Shown here: positions 1 through 5,701 of the stretch, in pieces | Layout: each line of letters starts with the position of its first letter | How positions within the stretch are numbered: the stretch's first letter is position 1 | Origin: Spirochaetaceae bacterium | GTDB lineage: Bacteria; Spirochaetota; Spirochaetia; Treponematales; Breznakiellaceae | NCBI GenBank assembly: GCA_031258615.1 | Contig: JAIRMP010000249.1 | Location: forward strand, 1 to 13,046 | DNA: 13,046 bases | Direction: 5' to 3' | Made by a program: the position numbers and the translations under genes | Notes under the pieces: generated by a model | The model's input: only the letters and a program-made list of their open reading frames with translations | The model's database searches: none | What the model was told of the DNA's origin: nothing

Positions 1-85
1 AGCGCCCGCCGGGCGCGAAGCAATCCATGTGAGGAGGCTCGACAAGCCGGATGCTCTGGCGCTATGCGCCTGGAAATGACGGCGG
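1..85. repeat. Degraded copy of a dispersed 'GCGAAGCAATCC...AATGACGG' element
   Basis: The stretch begins with a small dyad (GCGCCC, 3-base spacer, GGGCGC at 2-16), runs into GCGAAGCAATCCA and ends in AATGACGGCG. From memory, this resembles the common intergenic element that pairs CGAAGCAATCC at one end with GCTCCTCGCAATGACGG at the other; positions 50-83 align with the second half with several substitutions. It therefore looks like an old, diverged copy. A second partial copy lies at 805-850. The assignment rests on recalled consensus, not on a search. Confidence 0.45.
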
Positions 86-162
86 GCGGCGGCAACTCAC
101 TCACTATCAACTGATATGCAACTTTTCGCTAAAACGGCGAGTTATAGTATGGAGGCAGTAAA

Positions 163-603
163 ATGAAAAAGCAGAGGACGCGGGCTTCGCTTGTTAGGGA
201 GATAGAAGCGGAGTTGAAAAAAGAACCATGCCGCGTTGACGGCGATCTCATTGACAGCAGGCTTGACGAGTTGTACGCGCTGGACGGCCTTGCCGCCCCG
301 AAGCTGGACGGCAAGGCGCTGGATGCCGCCGCCAGGACGACGCGCGCCCGCGCCGCCTGGCGGCAGGGGAACAAGCTGGCGGCGCGGGCGCGGAAACGCC
401 GGTTTGCGCGCCGGGCTGTCCGCGGGGTCTGGGCCGCCTGCTTCGCGGCGCTGTTTCTCTTCTCCGCAAACCATGTTACCACGCTGGTAACCGGCTCCTG
501 CCTGCCCTCCAAAGTTGGTATAGAATTCTGCTGCGGAACAAGATACTGCCTTTGCGACGCGACCGAAACGGAGGCGGATCATCCGCGTGATAACGCCCAG
601 TGA
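163..603 (+). CDS. Hypothetical one-TM protein, possibly anti-sigma-like and truncated
   Basis: The gene encodes 146 aa of unknown function. The start is supported by GGAGG at 151-155, seven bases before the ATG. Residues 1-85 are charged and helical with an acidic Asp/Leu-rich segment, residues 75-86 are strongly basic (ARARKRRFARR), and residues 87-104 form one hydrophobic segment. The charge pattern suggests the N-terminus is cytoplasmic. The roughly 40-residue tail after the membrane segment holds four cysteines. The layout (charged N-terminal region, basic patch, one TM, 'LFSAN' at its end) recalls the anti-sigma-type proteins of Firmicutes with a large extracytoplasmic domain. Here that domain would be missing, so the gene may be a truncated survivor. 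It stands alone between repeat remnants, and a strong hairpin follows its stop. Real coding is fairly likely; the function is not known. Confidence 0.6.
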   Translation: MKKQRTRASLVREIEAELKKEPCRVDGDLIDSRLDELYALDGLAAPKLDGKALDAAARTTRARAAWRQGNKLAARARKRRFARRAVRGVWAACFAALFLFSANHVTTLVTGSCLPSKVGIEFCCGTRYCLCDATETEADHPRDNAQ

Positions 604-620
604 TTTTTCCACGGCGTTGA

Positions 621-664
621 TCAGGATGCGTTGACCGGATTCACACCCGGCCAACGCATCCTGA
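621..664. repeat. Long inverted repeat (18-bp arms, 8-base loop)
   Basis: The arms at 621-638 and 647-664 are complementary except for one A/C mismatch. The loop is 639-646. The hairpin begins 17 bases after the stop of the 163-603 gene, so it could end or protect that transcript. No T-run follows on either strand, so it is not a typical intrinsic terminator. It may be a REP-like element. Confidence 0.7.
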
Positions 665-804
665 CCTGTCTAACGCGGCGGAAGCTTACCCGGCAGGATG
701 AGTTTGGCAGGCGGCTGGCTGCCGCAGCCTTGCATACTGCTGTCATGAAAACTGCCTCGCCGTTTGAACTCGACCGGAACGCTCAGAGCGTCCCCTACGG
801 CAAG

Positions 805-850
805 TCCCGGCTTGTGCTCCTCGCAATGACGGCGCTTGGCAATGACGGCA
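805..850. repeat. Second remnant of the 'GCTCCTCGCAATGACGG' element
   Basis: GTGCTCCTCGCAATGACGGC at 814-833 matches the recalled right half of the dispersed element also seen at 1-85. The core GGCAATGACGGC recurs at 838-849, giving a partial tandem duplication. The two remnants flank the 163-603 gene. Confidence 0.45.
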
Positions 851-917
851 ACGACCCCCGCAAGGGGAAAGCGCCCCGTGTCAGAAGTCGTTCTCTTTAG
901 CCGTGTCGGAAACTGTT

Positions 918-1082
918 ATGCCGTTTCTAAATACCGTGCCGCTAGACCTGTACAGGGCGGCGCCGTCGCTTGTGATACCGCCTGAGCTAGGCTACGGCGA
1001 AGACGGCGCGGCCAACGGCTTAGGTATGTCATCGTTGCCGGTGGTCAGGGCAGCATCATCTATTCTTGTTCAGTGCCTTTAG
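918..1082 (+). pseudogene. Relic of the C-terminal half of an FKBP-type peptidyl-prolyl isomerase
   Basis: An open frame of 54 codons contains IPPELGYGEDGA, which matches the hallmark segment of FKBP isomerases (usually 'IPPELGYGxxG'). The last residues (SSLPVVRAASSILVQCL) line up with the family's usual end, 'IPPNATLVFDVEL', with substitutions. The N-terminal half of the domain, with its conserved aromatic pocket residues, is not found upstream, and there is no ribosome binding site. This reads as a decayed C-terminal fragment. The IPPELGYGE match is direct; the rest of the alignment is inference from memory. Confidence 0.4.
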
Positions 1083-1086
1083 TACA

Positions 1087-1110
1087 AAACTCCCGGCAAG
1101 CCGGGAGTTT
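1087..1110 (-). terminator. Probable intrinsic terminator of the esterase operon
   Basis: The stem AAACTCCCGGC/GCCGGGAGTTT has 11 bp with two bases between the arms. On the minus strand the stem ends in TTTTG, and it lies about 55 bases after the stop of the leftward esterase gene. On the plus strand the following bases are not T-rich, so the leftward direction is favoured. Confidence 0.6.
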
Positions 1111-1120
1111 CGCCTGTCCT

Positions 1121-1134
1121 GGGGGGGGGGGGGG
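1121..1134. repeat. Poly-G tract, 14 consecutive G
   Basis: A pure G14 homopolymer lies between the terminator and the end of the esterase gene, 30 bases past its stop codon. Tracts of this length are prone to slipped-strand length change, and Treponema pallidum uses poly-G tracts in phase variation of some promoters. Here the tract lies in a 3' untranslated region and no reading frame depends on it. Confidence 0.95.
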
Positions 1135-1164
1135 TACGAACAGCAGGGCCGTAAAAATAACGGC

Positions 1165-1803
1165 CTATACCATGCCATGCACGATCTCCGCCACCACTTC
1201 GGCAAGGCGGAGGTGTTCCGGGGCGCCAAAATGGACGCCGTCCACCGGGCTGACATTAACCACTGCGCCTGAGTCGAGGAAGGCCGCCCCGCTTTCCCTG
1301 CAAATTTGTGCATAAAAGTGTGGCAAGTGTTTTGAAAGCGCCGCGCTCCCTCTAAAAATATCGCCAAACACAGGTGAATCGAGCAGGGGCGGCGGGCATA
1401 TAACGAGTACCTTTGGCGGGCCATCCAGGGGACCCGTTTCGGAGTATTGGATCGCCTTTACCAGGTTAAGCATACCCTGCGAAACATCGTAGGGTGACGG
1501 GTTAAAGCGCCGTTTCAGATCGTTGGTACCCAGCATCACGGCGACTATGTCCAGCGGTTTGTGACTTTTCAGTATAGGTAAAACGTAGCGAAGCCCGTTT
1601 CTGTACAATTCTATCGGGTCGTCAAAACAAGTCGTCCTGCCGTTGAGCCCCTCCTCATCGACCCACCATTCCGCTTCGTCCGCGTCCCTGTTCAGTATGC
1701 GTTCCAGCGCCATAGGCCAGCGCGTCCTGTGATCGTACCGCCTGCCTGTCCCCGGAATATAACCGTACGTGTTTGAATCTCCGTAGCAAAGTATAGTTTT
1801 CAT
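1165..1803 (-). CDS. SGNH/GDSL-family esterase (MsAcT/arylesterase type)
   Basis: This 212-aa protein is a full-length single-domain serine esterase or acyltransferase. Block I is GDSN with Ser10 as the nucleophile, block III is GTND with Asn94 for the oxyanion hole, and block V is DGVH with Asp188 and His191. The spacing, the EEGLNGRTT segment and the following DDP match the Mycobacterium smegmatis acyltransferase/arylesterase subfamily closely. There is no signal peptide, so it probably acts in the cytoplasm. GGGGGA lies a few bases before the ATG. It starts 15 bases after the stop of the sugar oxidoreductase gene, so the two are probably co-transcribed; it may add or remove an acyl group on a sugar, but that is inferred from position only. 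A terminator and a G14 tract follow. Confidence 0.88.
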   Translation of the reverse strand: MKTILCYGDSNTYGYIPGTGRRYDHRTRWPMALERILNRDADEAEWWVDEEGLNGRTTCFDDPIELYRNGLRYVLPILKSHKPLDIVAVMLGTNDLKRRFNPSPYDVSQGMLNLVKAIQYSETGPLDGPPKVLVICPPPLLDSPVFGDIFRGSAALSKHLPHFYAQICRESGAAFLDSGAVVNVSPVDGVHFGAPEHLRLAEVVAEIVHGMV

Positions 1804-1818
1804 AAAATCCCCCTGTAT

Positions 1819-2805
1819 TTACCGCCTCTCAACCGTAGCGGACGCAAGCTCCAATGCCCGGTTGATGTACGCCGCCTGCCGCAGGTTCTGCGCGTACTCC
1901 CCCTCAAAATCACCGGTGTCCAAACATCCCGCGATATGGATCAGCATATTGGCAAAATGGTTATCGGCGGGCATTTCCATGTTTTCTACGCCGTCCGCCG
2001 TCTCAAAAATTATGCGCGGCCTGAAACCGGGCGGAGCGGTGAAGGCGCGGTTTGCCGTGATCTTCCCAATGCTGCCCCAGATTTCATAGTTGCACTGATA
2101 GAAATTGTCCATGCCAAACGCCAGCTCCGCCGCAATCCCCTCCGGGCAGTCAAGGTACATACCGCCGGAAATATCGACGCCGCTGTCCCCGTAGCGCAAT
2201 GTCGCGGCCTTCATCGTAAAATTATACCCCGGCAGTATGACCTGTAGGGCCTTTAGCGGGTACGCGCCGTTATCCAGGAGGGCGCCGCCCCCCAATTCCT
2301 TTGAATAACGGATGTTGTCAGCCGGCAGAGGCGGGATGCCAAAAGAGCTTCGGAACATCCTCACTTCGCCAATCTTTCGCGCGGCAAGCGCGTCAAGCGT
2401 CCATCTGTGCTGCGAGTGAAAGCGAAACTGAAAATTTTCGGCAACCAGCAGCCTTTGCGCGCGCGCAAAGGCCGTTATACCTTCCGCCTGGGCGTACTCC
2501 GTAACCAGCGATTTTTCGCAAAGAACGTGCTTACCGGCTTCAAGCGCGTTCATGGTCCATTCATAATGCATGGAATTGGGCAGCGGTATGTAAACCAAAT
2601 CTATACCACTGTCATGGATTATTTGCTCGTAGGTTCCCCACGAAACGCCGGCGTACCGTTCCGCGGCGGCGCGGGCCTTTCCCGGGTCGCGGCTTGCGAT
2701 TGCGGCAAGGTTAAAACGCGGCGAATTAAAAAACTCAGGGATCAGCGAGCGCACGGCTATGTGCGCACAGCCTAAAACAGCCGCGTTATACTTTTTTGCT
2801 GCCAT
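1819..2805 (-). CDS. Gfo/Idh/MocA oxidoreductase, probable NDP-sugar 3-ketoreductase
   Basis: The protein has 328 aa. The N-terminal Rossmann motif is VLGCAHIA (residues 10-17); HVLCEKSL gives the conserved catalytic Lys98, with the usual Pro of 'EKP' replaced by Ser99. Residues 155-182 (FGIPPLP, DNIRY, LGGGALLDNGAYPL) carry Tyr182. This set is characteristic of the C-3 ketoreductases of deoxysugar pathways (KijD10, SpnN, OleW), where Lys and Tyr sit at almost the same positions. Such enzymes reduce the 3-keto group of the NDP-3,4-diketo-2,6-dideoxyhexose made by a 2,3-dehydratase, using NADPH. The divergent neighbour at 3201-4589 is exactly that dehydratase. ATG at 2805 was chosen because AGGAGG (2815-2820) lies nine bases upstream; a TTG at 2811 would be too close. 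The subfamily is well supported; the precise sugar is not. Confidence 0.9.
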   Translation of the reverse strand: MAAKKYNAAVLGCAHIAVRSLIPEFFNSPRFNLAAIASRDPGKARAAAERYAGVSWGTYEQIIHDSGIDLVYIPLPNSMHYEWTMNALEAGKHVLCEKSLVTEYAQAEGITAFARAQRLLVAENFQFRFHSQHRWTLDALAARKIGEVRMFRSSFGIPPLPADNIRYSKELGGGALLDNGAYPLKALQVILPGYNFTMKAATLRYGDSGVDISGGMYLDCPEGIAAELAFGMDNFYQCNYEIWGSIGKITANRAFTAPPGFRPRIIFETADGVENMEMPADNHFANMLIHIAGCLDTGDFEGEYAQNLRQAAYINRALELASATVERR

Positions 2806-3200
2806 TGTCAATTACCTCCTTTTAACGGACCGTATACCCATCATATCCAATTTTTTGATGAATCGCCGTTCAAACTCTCTGTGTAATGACCCGCGCAAAA
2901 ATAAACTTCATGACATTTTATTTGCGGACCGGGTCCGTTTCCCTGCCCATAAATACACGATAGTATCGTTCACCTTAATATACAACCTTTTTTATATAGT
3001 TGGGTAGTTACAAAAAAACAGCGGGCAAATTTTAAAATGACATCCCCGCGGCTGACATACTACGCAGCTTGCGTACTACCCTGTACAGGGTTTTGAAATA
3101 TCCGTTCCGGCGGTATAGATTGCCGGTATATATGCGACCTATGAATATAACAAGGACAGCGCGGCTGTTATAAAACGGCATATTGAGTTACACTTTTGTT
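2806..3200. promoter_or_regulatory. Divergent control region with four perfect dyads
   Basis: This AT-rich gap separates the 3-ketoreductase gene (leftward) from the 2,3-dehydratase gene (rightward). It holds perfect inverted repeats: CGGACC-G-GGTCCG (2925-2937), ACGATA-G-TATCGT (2957-2969), TACGCA-GCT-TGCGTA (3061-3075) and the palindrome ACCCTGTACAGGGT (3078-3091). The AACGGACC half-site recurs at 2824-2831. TTCACC at 2969 with TATATA at 2993 is a weak candidate promoter for the rightward gene. The dyads look like operators, but no regulator gene lies beside them. Confidence 0.45.
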
Positions 3201-4589
3201 ATGTTGCTGCGTTCCCTGTGCACATTAAACGACGGTGCCGTCAATTCGCTTGAAGAAATAAACGCCCTTATAGAACGGCGAAGCAGGGAAATAGCGGTCG
3301 ACATAAAAACGGTTCCGTTTTCACGGCTTGATAACTGGATTATTGATAAAAATGGATCGCTAAAACATTCAAGCGGAAAGTTTTTCTCGGTGGAAGGCAT
3401 TAGGGTGGAAACGGATTACAGGACACCCCGCTGCTGGACGCAGCCGATAATAAATCAGTGCGAAATCGGCTATTTAGGGATAATCGCAAAGGAATTTAAC
3501 GGGGTTCTGCATTTTCTGATGCAGATGAAGGTTGAGCCCGGTAATATAAACCATGTACAGGTGTCGCCCACCCTACAGGCAACCAGGAGTAATTTCCGGC
3601 AGGCGCATCACGGCAGGAAACCGCTCTACCTGGACTATTTTGAAAACGCTTCCCCGCGTGAAATAATTGTCGATCAGCTTCAGTCTGAAAGCGGCTCACA
3701 TTTTCTCCGCAAGCGTAACAGAAACATCGTCATCATGGTTGACGGCGGCGTCAAAGTTTATGAAGATTTTTGCTGGATGACGGCGGGCCAGGTAAAGAAT
3801 CTGATGCGGTTTGACAGTAAAGTGAATATGCCGGCGCGTTCCGTTTTTTCCCTTCTTAACCCGCGCCGCCTGGATCTGCCTTTTCGTGGCAACTCCCCCC
3901 TCCCCTACTTTGGAAAATCCCTGCTGCTGTCCGCACGCACAGATCACAGCGTCCATTCGATGGATTACCTTTTATCATGGCTTACGGGGATAAAGGCGCA
4001 CTGCGATCTTACCGTCCGGTCATGCCCCATAAACAAAATGACTGACTGGCGCGTAACCGAAGATGAAATTGTCCACAGGGACAATAAATATTTCAAGATT
4101 TTGGGGATAAAGGTTTCGATCGCAAACCGTGAGGTTGCTTCATGGTGCCAACCGGTAATTAAACCGGTAGAAAATTATTTATGCGCGTTTGTAATAAAAG
4201 AGTTTCACGGCGTTCCACACTTTATTGTGCAGGCAAAACTTGAATGTGGTAACTATGATGCCCCTGAGTTGGCGCCCACCGTTCAGTGCCTCGTGAGTAA
4301 CGACGTAAAAAACTCATCTAATGTTCCGTTCTTTGATTATGTACGAAACGCCCCGCCGGAGCGTATTCTTCACAGTACGCTGCAATCGGAAGAGGGCGGC
4401 AGGTTCTATCACGCTCAAAACCGGTATATGCTGGTTATGGCGGACGAAAGTTTTCCCGCTGAAATGCCTGAGGGCTACGTGTGGATGTCGCTGAGACAGG
4501 TATACGCTTTTTTGCGGTTTAACAATTTTGTTAATATGGAAGCGCGCAGCCTTATCGCGTTGCTGCCTTTACAACAGGGGGCTGTATGA
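3201..4589 (+). CDS. NDP-hexose 2,3-dehydratase (EvaA/TylCVI family)
   Basis: This enzyme family removes water across C2-C3 of an NDP-4-keto-6-deoxyhexose, the committing step to 2,6-dideoxysugars. The ORF is 462 aa from ATG 3201, full length for the family. Two homologous halves are visible. Half 1 (from about residue 15) has W, KHSSGKFFSVEGI, WTQPII, then KVEPGN and QVSPTLQATRSNF. Half 2 (from about residue 250) has DNKYFKILGIKV, WCQPVI, FHGVPHFIVQAK and APTVQCLVSN. The second half is more degenerate, as is usual in this family. No Shine-Dalgarno is visible for ATG 3201 or for the in-frame TTG at 3183, so the start is uncertain; an in-frame TAA at 3171 limits it. The genes for making NDP-4-keto-6-deoxyglucose and for sugar transfer are not in the window. 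Confidence 0.9.
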   Translation: MLLRSLCTLNDGAVNSLEEINALIERRSREIAVDIKTVPFSRLDNWIIDKNGSLKHSSGKFFSVEGIRVETDYRTPRCWTQPIINQCEIGYLGIIAKEFNGVLHFLMQMKVEPGNINHVQVSPTLQATRSNFRQAHHGRKPLYLDYFENASPREIIVDQLQSESGSHFLRKRNRNIVIMVDGGVKVYEDFCWMTAGQVKNLMRFDSKVNMPARSVFSLLNPRRLDLPFRGNSPLPYFGKSLLLSARTDHSVHSMDYLLSWLTGIKAHCDLTVRSCPINKMTDWRVTEDEIVHRDNKYFKILGIKVSIANREVASWCQPVIKPVENYLCAFVIKEFHGVPHFIVQAKLECGNYDAPELAPTVQCLVSNDVKNSSNVPFFDYVRNAPPERILHSTLQSEEGGRFYHAQNRYMLVMADESFPAEMPEGYVWMSLRQVYAFLRFNNFVNMEARSLIALLPLQQGAV

Positions 4590-4760
4590 CAGCTTTGACA
4601 TACCGGGCGCCAATAACCATTCCGGTTATATTCGGTTAGGCCGTGCAGAAAAATAATATGACCGAATCAATCAAATGAAGGCGATATGGAATAATTCCAA
4701 TCACCATGAAATTCAGCTTTATTGCCAATATTTCCTCCCCGGCCTTTATTCGCAAAGTCT

Positions 4761-4804
4761 GGTTTAATACCCCGCAGCAAACTCTGTTTGCGCGCTTGCT
4801 GCGG
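4761..4804 (-). repeat. Structured repeat, copy B (stem GCAAAC/GTTTGC)
   Basis: Read on the minus strand, this copy has CCGCAGCAAGCGC, a hairpin GCAAAC-AGA-GTTTGC, then TGCGGGGTATTAAACC. It aligns along its length with copy A at 4884-4926, and both keep the order CCGCAGCAA, stem, GGTATT. The stem bases differ between copies while pairing is retained. Confidence 0.65.
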
Positions 4805-4811
4805 CTCAAAA

Positions 4812-4835
4812 GAACCGCCCGCTACGGGGCGGTTC
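4812..4835 (-). terminator. Terminator-like hairpin
   Basis: The stem GAACCGCCC/GGGCGGTTC (9 bp) encloses a 6-base loop. On the minus strand it is followed by TTTTGAG, which suits termination of leftward transcripts arriving from around 5030. On the plus strand ATTATAAATTT follows, so it could also serve the dehydratase gene. Confidence 0.55.
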
Positions 4836-4883
4836 ATTATAAATTTCCGCAGCCGATCGAGCCTCCGCGCAAACCCATACAAC

Positions 4884-4926
4884 GCTTAAGATACCGCGCC
4901 GAACCTTTGGTTCGCGTTTGCTGCGG
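4884..4926 (-). repeat. Structured repeat, copy A (stem CGAACC/GGTTCG)
   Basis: On the minus strand it reads CCGCAGCAAACG, the hairpin CGAACC-AAA-GGTTCG, then GCGCGGTATCTTAAGC. It is the partner of copy B at 4761-4804. It overlaps the 3' end of the small ORF 4886-5029, so if that ORF is real the repeat supplies its last residues and stop. Confidence 0.65.
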
Positions 4927-5029
4927 GGAGGCTCATTCGGGCTTTTTCTGCGGATTCGAGGGACATCATTGATTGCATCGCATCAATAGCGTCTTTTGTT
5001 TTCTTAGCTATTTTATTTCCTCCACTCAT
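4886..5029 (-). CDS. Possible 47-aa small protein
   Basis: The open frame encodes a Lys- and Met-rich, probably helical peptide (starting MSGGNKIAKKTKDAIDAM) whose last dozen residues come from structured repeat copy A. A GGAGG lies inside codons 3-4 instead of before the ATG, which weakens this start; nothing better is available because the codon at the right distance from it is ATA. A terminator-like hairpin follows about 50 bases downstream. No family is recognised. It may be a real small gene or a decayed gene end capped by the repeat. Confidence 0.3.
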   Translation of the reverse strand: MSGGNKIAKKTKDAIDAMQSMMSLESAEKARMSLPAANANQRFGAVS

Positions 5030-5055
5030 AATCTTTATATTTTTCTACATTTCAC

Positions 5056-5376
5056 CTAACGTGTAATATGCGTTAACAAGACGGTAAGCAGCGCCGCCAG
5101 CAGGGCTATGCTTACTATGTACAGCCACGGCGTGGCACCGCTGTCCGGCGGGGGCGGTGGCGATCTGTTTTGCCGGCTGCCGGCGCGGTTTGAAAGCGGG
5201 GCCGAATAGCCGCAGGCGGGACAACCTCTGCTGAACGTATCGGCGTCTCCGCTGAAACCGCACCTTGGACAGCGTATCGACGCAAAGAATTTGCCGCAAC
5301 GCGGACAGCTGTCCGTGTTCGAGGCCACCTCCGTACCACAGCCGTCACAAAAGAAGCGGGGCTTCTTTTTTTTCAT
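5056..5376 (-). CDS. Double zinc-ribbon protein with C-terminal membrane anchor
   Basis: This 106-aa protein has two zinc-ribbon modules: Cys10/Cys13 with Cys24/Cys27, and Cys36/Cys39 with Cys52/Cys55. A Pro-rich linker (PPPPP at 73-77) leads to one membrane segment at about 84-103 and a short basic tail. It is therefore probably tail-anchored with its metal sites in the cytoplasm. No strong ribosome binding site is seen. It follows the FmdB-type gene by 17 bases, so it is probably translated from the same operon mRNA. Zinc ribbons of this kind bind metal and partners, so no reaction can be assigned. It is the last gene of the 8167-5056 cluster. Confidence 0.75.
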   Translation of the reverse strand: MKKKKPRFFCDGCGTEVASNTDSCPRCGKFFASIRCPRCGFSGDADTFSRGCPACGYSAPLSNRAGSRQNRSPPPPPDSGATPWLYIVSIALLAALLTVLLTHITR

Positions 5377-5393
5377 TGCGTTTGTTTGTCAGG

Positions 5394-5693
5394 CTAACCG
5401 GCAGCCTTTTCCGGGCAGGCCGAAGCGCCGTCTGAATGGGGGCAGGAGGCGCAGGGAGAAGGCGCAGCCTCCTTGTCCTTTTTGCCGCCGCCGTCTTTTT
5501 GAGGGGAGACCGGCGCGGCCTTGTCAGTCGAATAAAAACCGGCCCCTTTGTAGATCACCCCCGCGCCGCCGTTTATCAAACGGCGCACCTCACCGCCGCA
5601 TTTTGGGCAGACCTTTACAGGTTCATCGCTCATGTTTTGGAACAACTCAAAATCATGGGCGCATTTTTTACATTCATACTCGTATGTAGGCAT
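5394..5693 (-). CDS. FmdB-family zinc-ribbon protein
   Basis: The 99-aa protein begins MPTYEYECKKCAHDFE, the signature of the FmdB/CxxC zinc-ribbon family, with Cys8/Cys11 and Cys29/Cys32 as metal ligands. The rest of the core (VRRLINGGAGVIYKGAGFYSTD) is also typical. The tail is Lys/Pro-rich and carries a further CASC and another Cys. GAGGAG precedes the ATG. FmdB was first named as a regulator of formamidase genes in Methylophilus, but the family is widespread and its general role is unsettled. The start lies eight bases after the lipoprotein gene's stop, which implies co-transcription. Confidence 0.9.
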   Translation of the reverse strand: MPTYEYECKKCAHDFELFQNMSDEPVKVCPKCGGEVRRLINGGAGVIYKGAGFYSTDKAAPVSPQKDGGGKKDKEAAPSPCASCPHSDGASACPEKAAG

Positions 5694-5701
5694 AAACTCC
5701 T

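Larger units (their letters stand above)
604..1164. other. Gene-poor gap: hairpin, repeat remnants, FKBP relic, terminator, poly-G
   Basis: No intact gene is convincing here. An 89-codon open frame (631-900) runs through the hairpin and the repeat remnant, has no ribosome binding site and shows no family signature, so it is not called. The identifiable contents are listed separately: hairpin 621-664, repeat remnant 805-850, FKBP-like fragment 918-1082, terminator 1087-1110 and a G14 run at 1121-1134. Confidence 0.6.
4590..4885. other. Gap with structured repeats, no convincing gene
   Basis: Open frames cross this stretch on both strands, but each runs through the hairpins and neither has a ribosome binding site or family signature. 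The gap contains the dyad TGGAAT-A-ATTCCA (4687-4699), repeat copy B (4761-4804) and a terminator (4812-4835). Confidence 0.5.

Noticed and set aside
631..900. Open frame of 89 codons
   Set aside because: It has no ribosome binding site, begins inside the hairpin and passes through the repeat remnant; no family signature.
1056..1424. 122-codon minus-strand frame crossing the poly-G tract
   Set aside because: It overlaps the well-supported esterase gene in another frame, and its sequence is an out-of-frame shadow.
4667..4882. 71-codon minus-strand frame across the repeat region
   Set aside because: It reads through the terminator hairpin and repeat copy B, starts at TTG without a ribosome binding site, and its composition follows the repeats.
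4706..4972. 88-codon plus-strand frame across the repeat region
   Set aside because: It crosses both repeat copies and the terminator, and it has no ribosome binding site.
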